Position numbers and translations under genes: made by a program. Shown here piece after piece: positions 17,872-28,177 of a DNA stretch of 64,000 nucleotides (its first letter is position 1; each line of letters opens with the position of its first letter). Source of the stretch: Flavilitoribacter nigricans DSM 23189 = NBRC 102662 (GTDB taxonomy: Bacteria > Bacteroidota > Bacteroidia > Chitinophagales > Saprospiraceae); assembly GCF_002646595.1 (NCBI RefSeq), contig NZ_PDUD01000035.1, forward strand, positions 1 to 64,000. The letters are read 5' to 3'. The notes under the pieces were generated by a model. That model saw only the letters and a program-made list of their open reading frames with translations. It searched no databases and was not told where the DNA came from.

Positions 17872-18669
17872 TTAAAGTAAGAACAATAAAAACATCAGCA
17901 GTAGCAAAATCCCGAGGGCCAAAACTACACTATTGATCACTTTCCATTTCTTTTCCGGCAGCTTCAGGCTGGTGGCGCTGCTGATAACCGCAAGAACCGA
18001 GGCACCAAAACCAAGATAAGAAGCGGTATATCGGCCTTCTAAAAAGGCAGGTAAGTAGTTTTGGAAAATAGCTACCCGCTCCGGCTGCGTTGTGCCGATC
18101 TGAGCAGCATACAACCACATTACAAACAGGTAAATTGGAATAGCCAGGAAAAATAAGCCGATAAACGTTGTGATCTTACACCGGCGGGGATTGATGATCC
18201 CATCTTTTGTTCCAAAGCGCTCCTGCAATTCCTCCCGGGATTTATAGTAGAGCCCGGATAATCTGATTATACCGATCAATAGCAGCAGATCGATAAACGG
18301 ACCGATAAGCTTGGAAACATGAAAGCTGAAGTCAAAGTTTGGAATGGGATGAGACTCTCGGAACAGAAGCAAAGGCAATATCTGGTATAAAATACTCAGG
18401 GACAGCGCCAGGTACATTAACCTCAATGAAAACGATTTTCTTAAAAGAAAGAGGATCCCGGCGAAGAGATAAATTGTGTAAACCAAAAGACCTGTGTAAT
18501 CGAGTATAACCCTTCTCTGCAGCAAGTCGGAAGCTACTTTGGGTAAATGTTCATTGCCATTTTCAAATGTTTGAGCCATGGCGAGGCTGGCGGTATGCTC
18601 GAGTATTGCAAATGAGCCGAAGACGATACACAAAATCCCGATTACTTTAATCCAGGTGAACACTTTCAT
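17872..18669 (-). CDS. Integral membrane protein of unknown function
   Basis: 265 residues with about six to seven hydrophobic segments: 8-28, 58-77, 85-103, 120-140, 168-190, 215-232 and a final one at 243-265 made almost entirely of Leu, Ile, Val, Met and Phe. I do not recognise the family and see no catalytic motif; the charged loop at about 142-165 is cytoplasmic or periplasmic. The gene is alone, flanked on both sides by NACHT-gene footprints (17591-17700 and 18783-18812), which suggests that this patch has seen insertion and loss. Confidence 0.65.
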   Translation of the reverse strand: MKVFTWIKVIGILCIVFGSFAILEHTASLAMAQTFENGNEHLPKVASDLLQRRVILDYTGLLVYTIYLFAGILFLLRKSFSLRLMYLALSLSILYQILPLLLFRESHPIPNFDFSFHVSKLIGPFIDLLLLIGIIRLSGLYYKSREELQERFGTKDGIINPRRCKITTFIGLFFLAIPIYLFVMWLYAAQIGTTQPERVAIFQNYLPAFLEGRYTASYLGFGASVLAVISSATSLKLPEKKWKVINSVVLALGILLLLMFLLFLL

Positions 18670-18782
18670 GGAGGGCTATTTTAGTGACCGATTTCCAAGA
18701 TAGATCGATGTGAGAATGAAATTGCCCTCTTTTCTTCTTAATCAGGATGATGATGATCAACCGAAGATGTGATCTGTTAACA

Positions 18783-18812
18783 GTGATGAGCACCAACAGG
18801 CCCGGAAAGTGT
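18783..18812 (-). pseudogene. Second short NACHT-gene footprint
   Basis: About 30 bases containing TGATGAGCACCAACAGGCCC align with 31909-31932 near the start of the NACHT gene (membrane segment, Leu-rich). Too short to be sure; its proximity to the larger relic at 17.6 kb supports a real relationship. Confidence 0.35.
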
Positions 18813-18828
18813 AATTATTCATCCGGGA

Positions 18829-19692
18829 TCATTTCATCAGGGATAAAATTGCTGCGGCGTACCTCCGGCCCAATGCTCGTTGGGCTGCCGAGTTAAAATG
18901 TATCTGATCGCCCTTATCTTGCAGATCTGCGGTTTCGACAAGTTCGCATTGGGCATCAGAGAGCGTGTAGGCGGTGATGGCGGCATTGATGCGGTCCCAG
19001 GCATCCTGATTGGTGGCAAAGGATCCTAATTGACCCACCACAATGGGCAATGATCCGTCACCCCCTATTTTGCGAAATTCCTCAAACAAGAGCTGCAGGT
19101 TGTCCTGGTAGGATTGGATCCTGTCTTCCCGGTGAGCGTCCGCTTCGCCCTGATGCCAAAGGATACCTTTTTGTACACCGTAATTCTTCGCAACGCTCAA
19201 CCGCTGCCGGAAATTGGTGAGCAGCTGCACGCCCCGGTGCGTTTCGTCATTGATCCACTGGCTTATGGAGCTGCCCCCAACGGCAGTCGGAATCAATAAA
19301 ATAGAGACATCCTCCGGTAAGTCTTGCAACATTGCTGTACCGAAAGCGATCCCGCAGTCCAGACCTGCCCCGGACGGCTCGTAAAAGTGGAGGGGCTCCC
19401 GGGCCGTGACGACCTCATTTCCTTCGTTGATGGTCAAAATACGGTGGTTCCTGATCCGGTCTTGTGCTTCAATAGCCGCCCGCCCGGCCATATTGGATTG
19501 ACCGGCCATAACGAACACCCATACCTTTTCCTTCGTCGGCAGATCCGGGCCAGCCGAGGTATCGGTATCAGGTTGGATATCCTGCTTATGAATGCCACAG
19601 CCGGCTACGAGAAACAGCAGGAGGGCTGGTATCAGCCATTTGTAAAAGTATCTAACTGATGTAATAGTGTCGAAAAGTTGCCTGTTGGTCAT
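18829..19692 (-). CDS. SASA/CE6-type carbohydrate acetylesterase lipoprotein
   Basis: 287 residues. A lipoprotein signal ends at VAGC (Cys32). The body is an SGNH hydrolase of the SASA / carbohydrate esterase 6 type: FVMAGQSNMAG with nucleophile Ser66, the oxyanion block GGSSISQW, the ILWHQGEAD block and a C-terminal DQIHF with the Asp/His pair near 265. Such enzymes remove acetyl groups from plant or algal glycans. The start overlaps the stop of the GH36 gene by four bases, making it the last gene of the SusC-SusD-GH36-esterase operon. The locus substrate is therefore probably an acetylated glycan. Confidence 0.85.
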   Translation of the reverse strand: MTNRQLFDTITSVRYFYKWLIPALLLFLVAGCGIHKQDIQPDTDTSAGPDLPTKEKVWVFVMAGQSNMAGRAAIEAQDRIRNHRILTINEGNEVVTAREPLHFYEPSGAGLDCGIAFGTAMLQDLPEDVSILLIPTAVGGSSISQWINDETHRGVQLLTNFRQRLSVAKNYGVQKGILWHQGEADAHREDRIQSYQDNLQLLFEEFRKIGGDGSLPIVVGQLGSFATNQDAWDRINAAITAYTLSDAQCELVETADLQDKGDQIHFNSAAQRALGRRYAAAILSLMK

Positions 19693-21815
19693 ATGTCCGT
19701 CCTGGTGATGGTAATGGTACCGGCCCCTTGCAGGCCACTGTTCGGGATACCTTTATAAAAATTATTGCCAATACTGCTGAATTCCATTTCTGGGGAGCTT
19801 GGTCTTCCTTGTCCTGAATACAGCACTACCGGACCGATCTCGGTAAACGAGAGGGTAACACGATCCTCCTCCATATCCATGATCTCTACGGTAGCTGGAG
19901 CGAGATACTTATCCGGTCTGCCGATCACCGCCCACTGTTGACTAATCGGGCAGAGTAGAAAAAGCTCGCAGCCAAAACCGTCCATTTTAAAATCCATGCC
20001 GGCATCTGTCAGTTTTTGTCCGGTCTGTTTGTTCCAGTCGTAAACAACGAGCCCTTCCTCCGGTACTTCCCAGAAGCCGTCGAAAGGCTGCACCATGGCC
20101 GAGGCATAGGTATAATCTTTTGGTACAATTTTCCCGTTTAAGGGGGCTTCGGCCGTTACGCTTAGATTGTAAGCGGCAATGGCGCAGGCTTTGTTCTTCA
20201 GTGGAGAAATGGTTTTATAGACATGGTCCGTTTCGTAAAGGGCATCACTGAAAATACTTTCCGGTAAAGGCACACCCGGAGCTTCCGGCCGGATCAAGCG
20301 GCCATCTTCGTAGCACAGGGTATTGATGACGGCCGGATTAAAATCCGCCGGGTCATCGGATAAATAGATCGGTCCACCGGACATCGCCTTGGTGATGGAC
20401 ATAGCTGCTCCTACCTCTTCATCCGAGGAATGGAACATGTCATGGTCGGGCCACAAGCTTTGCCCGAGCCACACCACATTGAAGACGGATTGCAGGATCT
20501 GCGATTTGGAAGTGGGCAGATTGTGTTTTTGATAATCCGGACTGGTGCGCATGGTGGCACTGTTGGTGGCATTTAATAGGTCTATGGTGTTCTGTGCACT
20601 GCAGTTCATCAGTCCGATGCCGTGTTCGAAGCAGGCCTGCTCCAGGGCCAGTACATTTTCGCGCTGAGCGCTGGCGGCATTGGGGAGCCCGTAGTATTCA
20701 ATGGTTGACCTGGATACGTTATCGGTTTTCATGAAGTCAAATCCCTGGTCCTGGATCCTGGTTACCAGGTAATCGTAAAAGGCTACACTGGATGCCATAT
20801 CATCTTTAGGAAGCAGTCCTTTTTCCCGCTGCGGATTGGGCGTCAGAAAGGGGGCCAGTTCTGGCATCCGGTGGTCGATGTGCACGCCATTCCAGTGGGA
20901 AAGAAAGCCGTGCCAGATACCCATCCATTTAATGCCATCTTCCCGTTTTCTGGATACGATCGGTTGCCATCCATTGGGGAATTTTTCCGGGTTGGGATCA
21001 AAAGACTTCAAAAAGCCACCATCATCATCCTGGTGTCCGTCGTCGATCAAAAACCAGCGTACCGGGATCCCGGAATTATCAATTTTATCGATAGCACCCA
21101 CCAGTGTAGCTTCGTCAATATTTTTGTGGTATTGTTCCCAGGTGCACCAGCCCAGGTAGGCTAAAGGCTCGGGATACTGTTTTTGATCCCGCAGACTTCC
21201 GGCGGTCTTGAACTTGTCGCTAGTGAGGGCTATTTCCCAGGCTTTGGCAATGGATTCGTACACATTTTCGGATTCGTACCAGGACAGCAACGGGACCTGG
21301 CTATCGCTGGGTACCGCTTCGGTACCCAGCGACCCGTAATCCAGCAGCAGCTTGCCGTCATCCGTTACTTCCAGCCAGCTCACACTGTTTTCGCCCGCCA
21401 ATGGTAGCAGGGTCAGGTAATGACCGTTGCTCAGTTCCAGGATCGTCGTTAAGGCCCGGCGATTGGGATGGGGAATACGGGGTGGCACCGGATCCTTTTC
21501 CGAAAAAATGGACTGGAGGTCGTTTTTACCTACCCACGGAAACATGCGGTTGCTGGCGCCGATCCACCGGAAATGATTGGAATCGGCCGCTACATGGACA
21601 TAGCGTTCAAATTCCGGCAGCATGATCTCTCTTTGAGACGATGTACCGGCAGCATCCGGTCGGTCGAGCACAATCAGGTTGCTGGTTGCATCGGTACCGA
21701 CCCGGATGGTGTCAGGTACCGGAGCATCCGGATGTCCTTTTTCTGTACAGGCGAAAAGACCGGAAATAACGAATAACCAAAGACTACACTTTCTCCAGGA
21801 AAATGTTTGCTGCAT
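19689..21815 (-). CDS. GH36 / raffinose-synthase-like alpha-galactosidase lipoprotein
   Basis: 708 residues. Lipoprotein signal with Cys23 (SGLFAC). The catalytic barrel of clan GH-D starts near 215 (YLGWCTWEQY); VRWFLIDDGHQDD follows, then the nucleophile Asp365 in FDFMKTDN and the acid/base Asp427 in MRTSPDY. The C-terminal part (about 560-700) is a beta-sandwich with an EFSSIGNNFYKG-like end. Sequence style is closest to the Sip1/raffinose synthase branch of GH36, which in Bacteroidota usually hydrolyses alpha-galactosides rather than transferring. It follows SusD by 25 bases and overlaps the esterase gene. Exact linkage is not readable. Confidence 0.85.
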   Translation of the reverse strand: MQQTFSWRKCSLWLFVISGLFACTEKGHPDAPVPDTIRVGTDATSNLIVLDRPDAAGTSSQREIMLPEFERYVHVAADSNHFRWIGASNRMFPWVGKNDLQSIFSEKDPVPPRIPHPNRRALTTILELSNGHYLTLLPLAGENSVSWLEVTDDGKLLLDYGSLGTEAVPSDSQVPLLSWYESENVYESIAKAWEIALTSDKFKTAGSLRDQKQYPEPLAYLGWCTWEQYHKNIDEATLVGAIDKIDNSGIPVRWFLIDDGHQDDDGGFLKSFDPNPEKFPNGWQPIVSRKREDGIKWMGIWHGFLSHWNGVHIDHRMPELAPFLTPNPQREKGLLPKDDMASSVAFYDYLVTRIQDQGFDFMKTDNVSRSTIEYYGLPNAASAQRENVLALEQACFEHGIGLMNCSAQNTIDLLNATNSATMRTSPDYQKHNLPTSKSQILQSVFNVVWLGQSLWPDHDMFHSSDEEVGAAMSITKAMSGGPIYLSDDPADFNPAVINTLCYEDGRLIRPEAPGVPLPESIFSDALYETDHVYKTISPLKNKACAIAAYNLSVTAEAPLNGKIVPKDYTYASAMVQPFDGFWEVPEEGLVVYDWNKQTGQKLTDAGMDFKMDGFGCELFLLCPISQQWAVIGRPDKYLAPATVEIMDMEEDRVTLSFTEIGPVVLYSGQGRPSSPEMEFSSIGNNFYKGIPNSGLQGAGTITITRTDI

Positions 21816-21840
21816 TTTAAAGTGGATTTGAATTTAAAAA

Positions 21841-23622
21841 CTACTCGGGTTTGGTTTGATTCGGATCGGTCAGCGGAGGGATATTGGTTTCAGCCCCCGG
21901 ATATCCATTAGCCTGATTGATGTGCCCCAATGAATTTGCCCGGATCTCCGCCTCCTTGATCGGCCAATACACATGGTACGGTCGTATCCGGTAAATATTA
22001 CTGCCCTGGAGGATCTCATCCCGGTAAAAATTATTCCGACTGATCACCCGGTCGTAAAACCAGTTGTTCTGGTGCATGCTCTCCAGGGAGTAACCGTTCC
22101 TGCCGAGCTGCGCCATGATGTAGGCAACCCGCGTCAGTTCCGATTTGCGTGGCGTTTCGTGGTAAAGCTCCCGGGCTCTTTCATCAAAGATATATTCAAT
22201 ATCTACCGTTGCTACCGGAGTAGCCTGGGCTCTGGCCCGGATGGTGTTCACGTCTGCCGTAGCTTGATCCAATTCTCCTTTCCACCAGTAGGCTTCCGCC
22301 CGCAGCAGGTAGAGCTCCGCCAGCCGGTAAACGTATTCATCACTGGAGGAGCGGTCGGGACGGGTGTTGCCGGTTTCATCGATGTACACCATCTTGTTGT
22401 AGGCGACCGGGTACCACTGGCGAATGTCGGTAACGGAATTGGGATCAAATGGCTGACCGTAGTAGTCCGATTTGGGATCATTATAAACGTATCGCTCCAT
22501 GCCGAACCAGTTGTTGTGGGAATACCTCAGATCGTTAGGATCTTCAGCTCGCAATTCCCGTACGTAGTGAGAGGGTACCATCCGGCCTACGCCGCGTCCG
22601 AGTTGTTCGATCATGCGGAGGCCGCTGCCGTAGTCCAGGTCCGTACAGGCGCGTACGCCGTTAGGATCCCGGGCCTGCCACCAGACGGGCCCAGTGTCCC
22701 TCATTTTGGCCGTGCCCCGATCATCCACATTACCTTCGGTCAGATGCTGATCCTGTACAACCAGAATGGCTTCCGTATTCTCCGGCAGGCTCTTGTTATT
22801 TTTTTGGTGCAGATCCCATAATACATCGAACTGATCGGGATCGAGAAAAGAATAGGTCAGGAATTCCGGCTCGGTGGTGCCGAAGCGCTCGGTCATTAGG
22901 GCATATTGGCTGCCGTCAATCACCTGGGAGGCTTCGGCTATCGCCTGGTCGAACCGGCGGAGTGCCAAGTAGCACTTGGTGAGTAAAAACGATCCGGCGG
23001 CCCGGCTTACCTCTCCGGGTTGTACGGATTCCGGTAGCCATTGCACGGCAAATTCCAGGTCTTCGGTGATCTTCTGCAGGATGGTTTCCCGGGAATGGGA
23101 ATAAAAGTCGAGTCGGGGAGAATTGATCTCTTCCAACACCAGGGGAACATCGCCAAACTGGTGGACGAGCCGGTAGTACCAGTACGAGCGCCCGAAATAC
23201 CCCTGAGCCAGCAGCTCGTTTTTTTCTGCTTCCGTCACATCGATCATTCCGGCCCGGTTGATCACCAGATTGGCATCTTTGATCGCCTGCCAGGCCAGGT
23301 CCCAGTAGGCAGATACCTCACGATCTTCACCGGAATTAGGAGTCATCTGTAGTTCCAGATTGTGTACGATGTTATTGGGTGGAGCACCATTTACACTCAT
23401 ATCCGAGTAGTTCCACTCGCCGAGCAGATGGTGGTTTTCCAACTGGGCGTATTCGTTGCGCAGTCTTCGGTTCATGGTAATGATCACGGCCTCCAGACCG
23501 GCTTTATTATTCAGGGTATTTTCCGGAGAAAAGAACGAAAGCGGCTCCGGTACCAGTCTCTCTTTGGAGCAGGCGGTGAGCAAAAACAGCACCGAAAGGA
23601 ATATATATAGGTAATTTTTCAT
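21841..23622 (-). CDS. SusD/RagB glycan-binding lipoprotein
   Basis: 593 residues. Lipoprotein signal with Cys18 (LLTACSKERL). The N-terminal TPR-like half includes the stretch around AYWDLAWQAIKDANLVINR, the second half the YRLAELYLLRAEAYW helix, and the end WPIKEAEIRAN(S), all hallmarks of SusD. It sits on the outer face of the outer membrane and forms the lid of the SusC transporter encoded 17 bases upstream. The substrate is unknown; the operon enzymes point to an acetylated alpha-galactoside. Confidence 0.95.
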   Translation of the reverse strand: MKNYLYIFLSVLFLLTACSKERLVPEPLSFFSPENTLNNKAGLEAVIITMNRRLRNEYAQLENHHLLGEWNYSDMSVNGAPPNNIVHNLELQMTPNSGEDREVSAYWDLAWQAIKDANLVINRAGMIDVTEAEKNELLAQGYFGRSYWYYRLVHQFGDVPLVLEEINSPRLDFYSHSRETILQKITEDLEFAVQWLPESVQPGEVSRAAGSFLLTKCYLALRRFDQAIAEASQVIDGSQYALMTERFGTTEPEFLTYSFLDPDQFDVLWDLHQKNNKSLPENTEAILVVQDQHLTEGNVDDRGTAKMRDTGPVWWQARDPNGVRACTDLDYGSGLRMIEQLGRGVGRMVPSHYVRELRAEDPNDLRYSHNNWFGMERYVYNDPKSDYYGQPFDPNSVTDIRQWYPVAYNKMVYIDETGNTRPDRSSSDEYVYRLAELYLLRAEAYWWKGELDQATADVNTIRARAQATPVATVDIEYIFDERARELYHETPRKSELTRVAYIMAQLGRNGYSLESMHQNNWFYDRVISRNNFYRDEILQGSNIYRIRPYHVYWPIKEAEIRANSLGHINQANGYPGAETNIPPLTDPNQTKPE

Positions 23623-23639
23623 GATTCAAATTTTTCAGA

Positions 23640-26600
23640 TTAAAAGCTCAAATCCAGACCCAGCGTGGTAATGAGTGGGGTAGGGGCACTCGTCTCCACA
23701 TCCCAGCGATAATTCCACCCACCAAACGTAAAAGCCGGTAAATTCTGAACATTGGCGTAAAGCCGGAGGGATTGTATATTCCACTTCTCCAATAAACTGC
23801 GGGGCATGGTATATCCCAGCGTGATATTCTGGACCCGCAGAAAGGATTTGTTATCGTACCACCGGGTAACGGGAGATGAATTCTTGGAATCCAGTCTGGC
23901 CCATTCGTTCGATGGATTGTCCGGCGTCCAGTACGGGGTTATGTATTTATTGACCCGCTGTTGCTGGACCCGGGAGTTGAAATGCTCGTTATTCACGCCC
24001 CGGTAATCGAGAAAAGCGTTCATCAGGATGGACAGATCAAATTGCCGGAAGGTGATATCATTTCGGAAACTGAGCCGGTAGCGGGGAGTCGCATAGCCCT
24101 GAAAAACCTGGTCATCGAAATTGATCAGACTATCCCGGTTGACATCTTCGATCTTAAGGTCGCCGGGCACCCGGCCGTAAAGCGCGGCTTCATCTTCTTC
24201 ACCTACCTGCCAGATACCCAATACCCGGTAGTCGAATATTTCATCAATGGCGTGGCCGATGTACCAGCCGTTCTCAATATCATCCTCTTCCCGCTGTCCG
24301 ATCACATTGCCGTTGGCATCGAGTATATCGACCATGTCGCCGTAAAGATGGGTGATCTTATTGCGGTTGTACCAAAAGGATAGATTTGAACCCCAGGTAA
24401 AACCGTCCCGGTTGAGGTTAACGCTGTTCAGGCTGATCTCCAGTCCCTTATTCTGTACTTCCCCGAGATTGGCAAATACGTCGGTATAACCCGTAATGAT
24501 CGGTAAGGTCCGCTGGAGCAGCAGGTCATTGGTCACACTGTGGTAGACATCTACCGAACCGGAAATGCGTCCCGATCCGCCGATCCCAAAGTCCAGACCG
24601 GCATTATACGAAGTGGTAGTTTCCCATTTTAGATCGGCGTTGGCGAGGTCGGTAGCATTGATGCCGATCACGGTAGATTGGCCGTAGATATAACTAGTGC
24701 CGTTGAGCCTGGAGAGTGCCGAATAGACTCCGATATCCCGGTTGCCATTCTTACCCCAGGATAGCCTCAGCTTGAGGTTGTCAATGAGTTTGGAATCCCG
24801 CAGGAATGCCTCGTCGGATAAACGCCAGGCAAAGGATACCGCCGGGAAAGTCGCTCGGGGATTTTTGGAACCAAAAGCCGAATAGCCGTCCCTTCTCAAA
24901 GTTAGGGTCAGGTAATAGCGATCCAGCAGGCCGTAGTTCAGTCTTCCCATCATCGCGTCGGCGGTGGCCCGGGTATCATTACTCCCAATGCTGGGATTGA
25001 ATCCGGTCGACAGATCGTGGTAAGAGAGGTTGTCATTGGGACTGAACTGGGAGTTGGACTGACTACTGGAAAAGGTCTCCGCCTTTTCTACATTGTATAG
25101 AAAGGTAAGATCGAAACTATGGCTGCCGAGTGTCCGGTTCCAGTTCAAAATATTATCGACCATCCACCGCTGATCAAACTGCTCCCGTCTGGAACCCGCA
25201 TCTCCGCCGGCACCGATGGAGGCAATGACCGGATTGAACCGATAATCCTGGATGAAATACGCCCGGTTCGACCAGTTTACCCGGTAGGAAAGGCCAAAGG
25301 GTAGGCTCACTTTGGCGAACAGATTGGAAAACAGCTCCCGTTGCTGGTAGTAATTGTCCTTGTATTCCCACAAGAGCGGATTAACGGCCAGCGCATCATC
25401 GTAGGGTTGGTGCCGGTAACTGCCATCGTCGTAATATAGATCGCCAAACGGACTTTGTTTTTCGTAAATATCCAGGTGGTTGGGCAAACCGGTAGGCTCT
25501 TCCTGAGAAGAGGCCTGGAGATTAATGCCCATGGACAGGAAGTCGGTAACGGCCATTTCCAGATTGAGCCGGCCCCTTAAGGCAGCGTATTCCTGATAGC
25601 GCAGAATGCCCTCGTTCTTTACATAACCCAAGGAAGTGTAATAACTCAGATTTTCGGTTCGTCCGGACACACTGACCGTGTTATTCATCCGGAGGCCGGT
25701 TTGGAAAATAATGTCTCGCCAGTCCAGGGCATTTCCAGCTTTGTAATTGGCAATTTCAATATCGCTCAATTGTAAGCGGCCCAACCAGATATCCTGCGGA
25801 TCGGTAGCGGTACCGACCAGGCCGTCGTAATCCAGCCAGTCATTCAGTGAAACGCCCGTCGGCAGTTTGTTAGGGTCGGCATAATATCCCGGCTGGTTGC
25901 CGGCATCTATCTGGTCAAATACGGCGGCTTTATAGTCCAGGTACTCTCCGGGACCGTATACATCCTGGATCACACCCGCCTGGGTCCAGCCCGTAGCACT
26001 CCGCACATTGATCGTAGGTTTTCCGGTGGAGCCTTTTTTGGTGGTGATGATGATCACACCCGCCGCGGCGCGGGAACCGTAGACGGCCGCCGCACTGGCA
26101 TCTTTCAATACATTGACACTTTCAATATCGGCGGGATTAATGCTGGAAAGGTCTCCCTGGAAAATGACGTCATCTACCACCAGTAAAGGTGAATTGTTGG
26201 CGCCCAGTGAAGTCGGACCTCTCACCTGCAAACCCGAACTTCCCTCCGCATTGGTACTTAAACCGACGTTGAGCCCCGGCAGGGCAGATCGCATTAACTC
26301 CGTAATGTTGTTGGCCGGCTGACGGTCCAGTGCCTTGGAATCAAAACTGGCCACCGAACCGGTGATATCGCTCTTTTTGGCCGTACCGTAGCCTACGACG
26401 ACGACTTCGGACAAATTTTCCACATCCATTTCCATCGTTATGGCGATCTCCGTCCGGCCATCTACCGGAATGTCCAGCGGATAATAGCCTACGTAGGAAA
26501 TAGTCAGCACCGCATCATCGCCAACATTGATCTGGAATTTCCCTTCCACATCCGTCGTAGTGCCGTTTGCGGTACCTTTTTCAACAATGGTGGCCCCGAT

Positions 26601-27113
26601 CAGGGGAATACCGTCGTTGTCGATCACGGTGCCGCTCACCAATTGCTCCTGTTGCAGCAGCAGGGCGCTTTCCGTAATGGATCGGACTTTATCCAGCCGA
26701 TTGCTGCTTTGGATCTTTAGGTTGATCTTCCCTTTTTCTTCCAGCTTTTTTAGTTGTCTTATTTTTCTTTCCAGCTGGTTGGCTCGCTTCTTTCCCTTTT
26801 TGGAATCCTGATAGATGACGTAGTATTTGGTGCTGATGGCCCGGTATTCCAGTCCGACACTTTTCAACAGCCGATTCATGGCGGAGTCGAGGCTTTCTCC
26901 GGATCTAAATTTAAAATCCACCCGAACCTCCCGCAGCAGGCGGTTCTCGTAGGAGAAAAAGACTTCGTAGGTTTCGCTTAGTTCGTCCAATACTTCCAGC
27001 AACAGCCGATCTCCCGCGTTTGTAGGTGGATGATCGCCGGTCGCCGCCGGTAGTCGCCCGCCAAATAGGCACAAAAGCAGGCAAACCCCTAGGAATGGTT
27101 GCTTAAATTTCAT
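23640..27113 (-). CDS. SusC/RagA TonB-dependent outer-membrane transporter with STN domain
   Basis: 1157 residues. Signal peptide 1-24; an STN secretin/TonB N-terminal domain about 38-100, the part that contacts the FecR anti-sigma factor; a carboxypeptidase-D-like beta sandwich about 160-232 (GTVIDNDGIPLIGATI); the plug with VVVVGYGTAKKSDITGSV at about 237-254; then the 22-strand barrel to the C-terminal Phe (LGLDLSF). It imports oligosaccharides using TonB energy. Because of the STN domain, the protein also signals to FecR (65 bases upstream) and the sigma factor, giving substrate-induced transcription. Confidence 0.95.
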   Translation of the reverse strand: MKFKQPFLGVCLLLCLFGGRLPAATGDHPPTNAGDRLLLEVLDELSETYEVFFSYENRLLREVRVDFKFRSGESLDSAMNRLLKSVGLEYRAISTKYYVIYQDSKKGKKRANQLERKIRQLKKLEEKGKINLKIQSSNRLDKVRSITESALLLQQEQLVSGTVIDNDGIPLIGATIVEKGTANGTTTDVEGKFQINVGDDAVLTISYVGYYPLDIPVDGRTEIAITMEMDVENLSEVVVVGYGTAKKSDITGSVASFDSKALDRQPANNITELMRSALPGLNVGLSTNAEGSSGLQVRGPTSLGANNSPLLVVDDVIFQGDLSSINPADIESVNVLKDASAAAVYGSRAAAGVIIITTKKGSTGKPTINVRSATGWTQAGVIQDVYGPGEYLDYKAAVFDQIDAGNQPGYYADPNKLPTGVSLNDWLDYDGLVGTATDPQDIWLGRLQLSDIEIANYKAGNALDWRDIIFQTGLRMNNTVSVSGRTENLSYYTSLGYVKNEGILRYQEYAALRGRLNLEMAVTDFLSMGINLQASSQEEPTGLPNHLDIYEKQSPFGDLYYDDGSYRHQPYDDALAVNPLLWEYKDNYYQQRELFSNLFAKVSLPFGLSYRVNWSNRAYFIQDYRFNPVIASIGAGGDAGSRREQFDQRWMVDNILNWNRTLGSHSFDLTFLYNVEKAETFSSSQSNSQFSPNDNLSYHDLSTGFNPSIGSNDTRATADAMMGRLNYGLLDRYYLTLTLRRDGYSAFGSKNPRATFPAVSFAWRLSDEAFLRDSKLIDNLKLRLSWGKNGNRDIGVYSALSRLNGTSYIYGQSTVIGINATDLANADLKWETTTSYNAGLDFGIGGSGRISGSVDVYHSVTNDLLLQRTLPIITGYTDVFANLGEVQNKGLEISLNSVNLNRDGFTWGSNLSFWYNRNKITHLYGDMVDILDANGNVIGQREEDDIENGWYIGHAIDEIFDYRVLGIWQVGEEDEAALYGRVPGDLKIEDVNRDSLINFDDQVFQGYATPRYRLSFRNDITFRQFDLSILMNAFLDYRGVNNEHFNSRVQQQRVNKYITPYWTPDNPSNEWARLDSKNSSPVTRWYDNKSFLRVQNITLGYTMPRSLLEKWNIQSLRLYANVQNLPAFTFGGWNYRWDVETSAPTPLITTLGLDLSF

Positions 27114-27178
27114 AATTTCGTTTTTTTAATAGAGAATTTTGTAGCCGGGAATAGCAGTCTTTGATTGTCCCGGTTTTT

Positions 27179-28177
27179 TTATTTTATGGTCCAGATCGTC
27201 TCACCTTTTTGCACTTCCAGTCCCAATCCTTCCAGCATATTGAAGCCGGTATCCGGATCGTCTACGGGCAGGAATATGGTGAATTCCCGCTCCAGGTCGG
27301 ACTGGTCTTCCACCACCACTTTGACCTCGTAGAGTTCGTGGATCTTTTGAATGATGTCTTTTAACAGCGCATCCCTGAGAATAGCCGTGCCATCTTTCCA
27401 GGAAGCAGGCGCTTCGTTTTCAATCCGTTTTTTGGTGGATGTCCCGGTAGCCTGGGTGTAGGTCAGCAGCTCGCCCGGTTCCATGAGGATATCTTCCGCC
27501 TGTTCCTCCAGATCCAGATTGATCTTACCTTCCTCCAGGAAGACTTCGGTGGTCGCATCCCGGGCATTGACATTGAAGGTAGTGCCGAGCACTTCTACGG
27601 TAAGATATTCGGTAATGACTTCGAACTTTTGTCCGGTCTCCAGCTTTTTCTCTACTTCGAAATAGGCTTCACCTTCCAGCCAGACCTGCCTGGATTGGCG
27701 GTCATCCCAGTTTTCGTGGTATTGAATGGAAGAATTAGCGTTCAATTTTACCGTAGATCCGTCGGGAAGAGCGATGGTCTTTTGTTCGGCGAAGGCCGTC
27801 TGGGTCACCACCATATCTTCCGCTCCGACCCAAAGCCAGGTCAGCGTACCGACCAGGAGCAGGAATACGGCAGCACTGGCCACTTGCAATAGGCGTCTTC
27901 GACGGAACCGAATATGGAGCCGCCCTCGCTGGGGTTTGGTTTTTTGCAGATCAGAGGAATCGACGGTATCTATTCGCCTGAAAAGCTCCTGCGTCATATC
28001 CGTAGCCATGGTATCCTCCATCTCCGGGTAGTTTTTTAACTCCTCCCAAAGCCTGGTCATAACGTCCTTATAGGTTTCGGCCGGGTCCTCCCGGATCAGG
28101 TCCAACAGCTGCTCCAACTCTGCTTTTGAGCAGGCGCCCCTGTATAATTTTTCGATCAGTTTTTCTTTATTCGCCAT
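27179..28177 (-). CDS. FecR-type anti-sigma factor
   Basis: 332 residues. Cytoplasmic N-terminal sigma-binding region 1-90, one membrane helix about 92-112, FecR domain about 125-230 (the segment around QKTIALPDGSTVKLNANSS is diagnostic) and a DUF4974 domain about 255-332. It holds the ECF sigma factor inactive until the SusC STN domain signals. It is divergent from that sigma gene and first in the leftward transporter operon. Confidence 0.93.
   Translation of the reverse strand: MANKEKLIEKLYRGACSKAELEQLLDLIREDPAETYKDVMTRLWEELKNYPEMEDTMATDMTQELFRRIDTVDSSDLQKTKPQRGRLHIRFRRRRLLQVASAAVFLLLVGTLTWLWVGAEDMVVTQTAFAEQKTIALPDGSTVKLNANSSIQYHENWDDRQSRQVWLEGEAYFEVEKKLETGQKFEVITEYLTVEVLGTTFNVNARDATTEVFLEEGKINLDLEEQAEDILMEPGELLTYTQATGTSTKKRIENEAPASWKDGTAILRDALLKDIIQKIHELYEVKVVVEDQSDLEREFTIFLPVDDPDTGFNMLEGLGLEVQKGETIWTIK

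Noticed and set aside
17632-17880. 82-codon plus frame
   Set aside because: It lies across the reversed NACHT relic and has no independent support.
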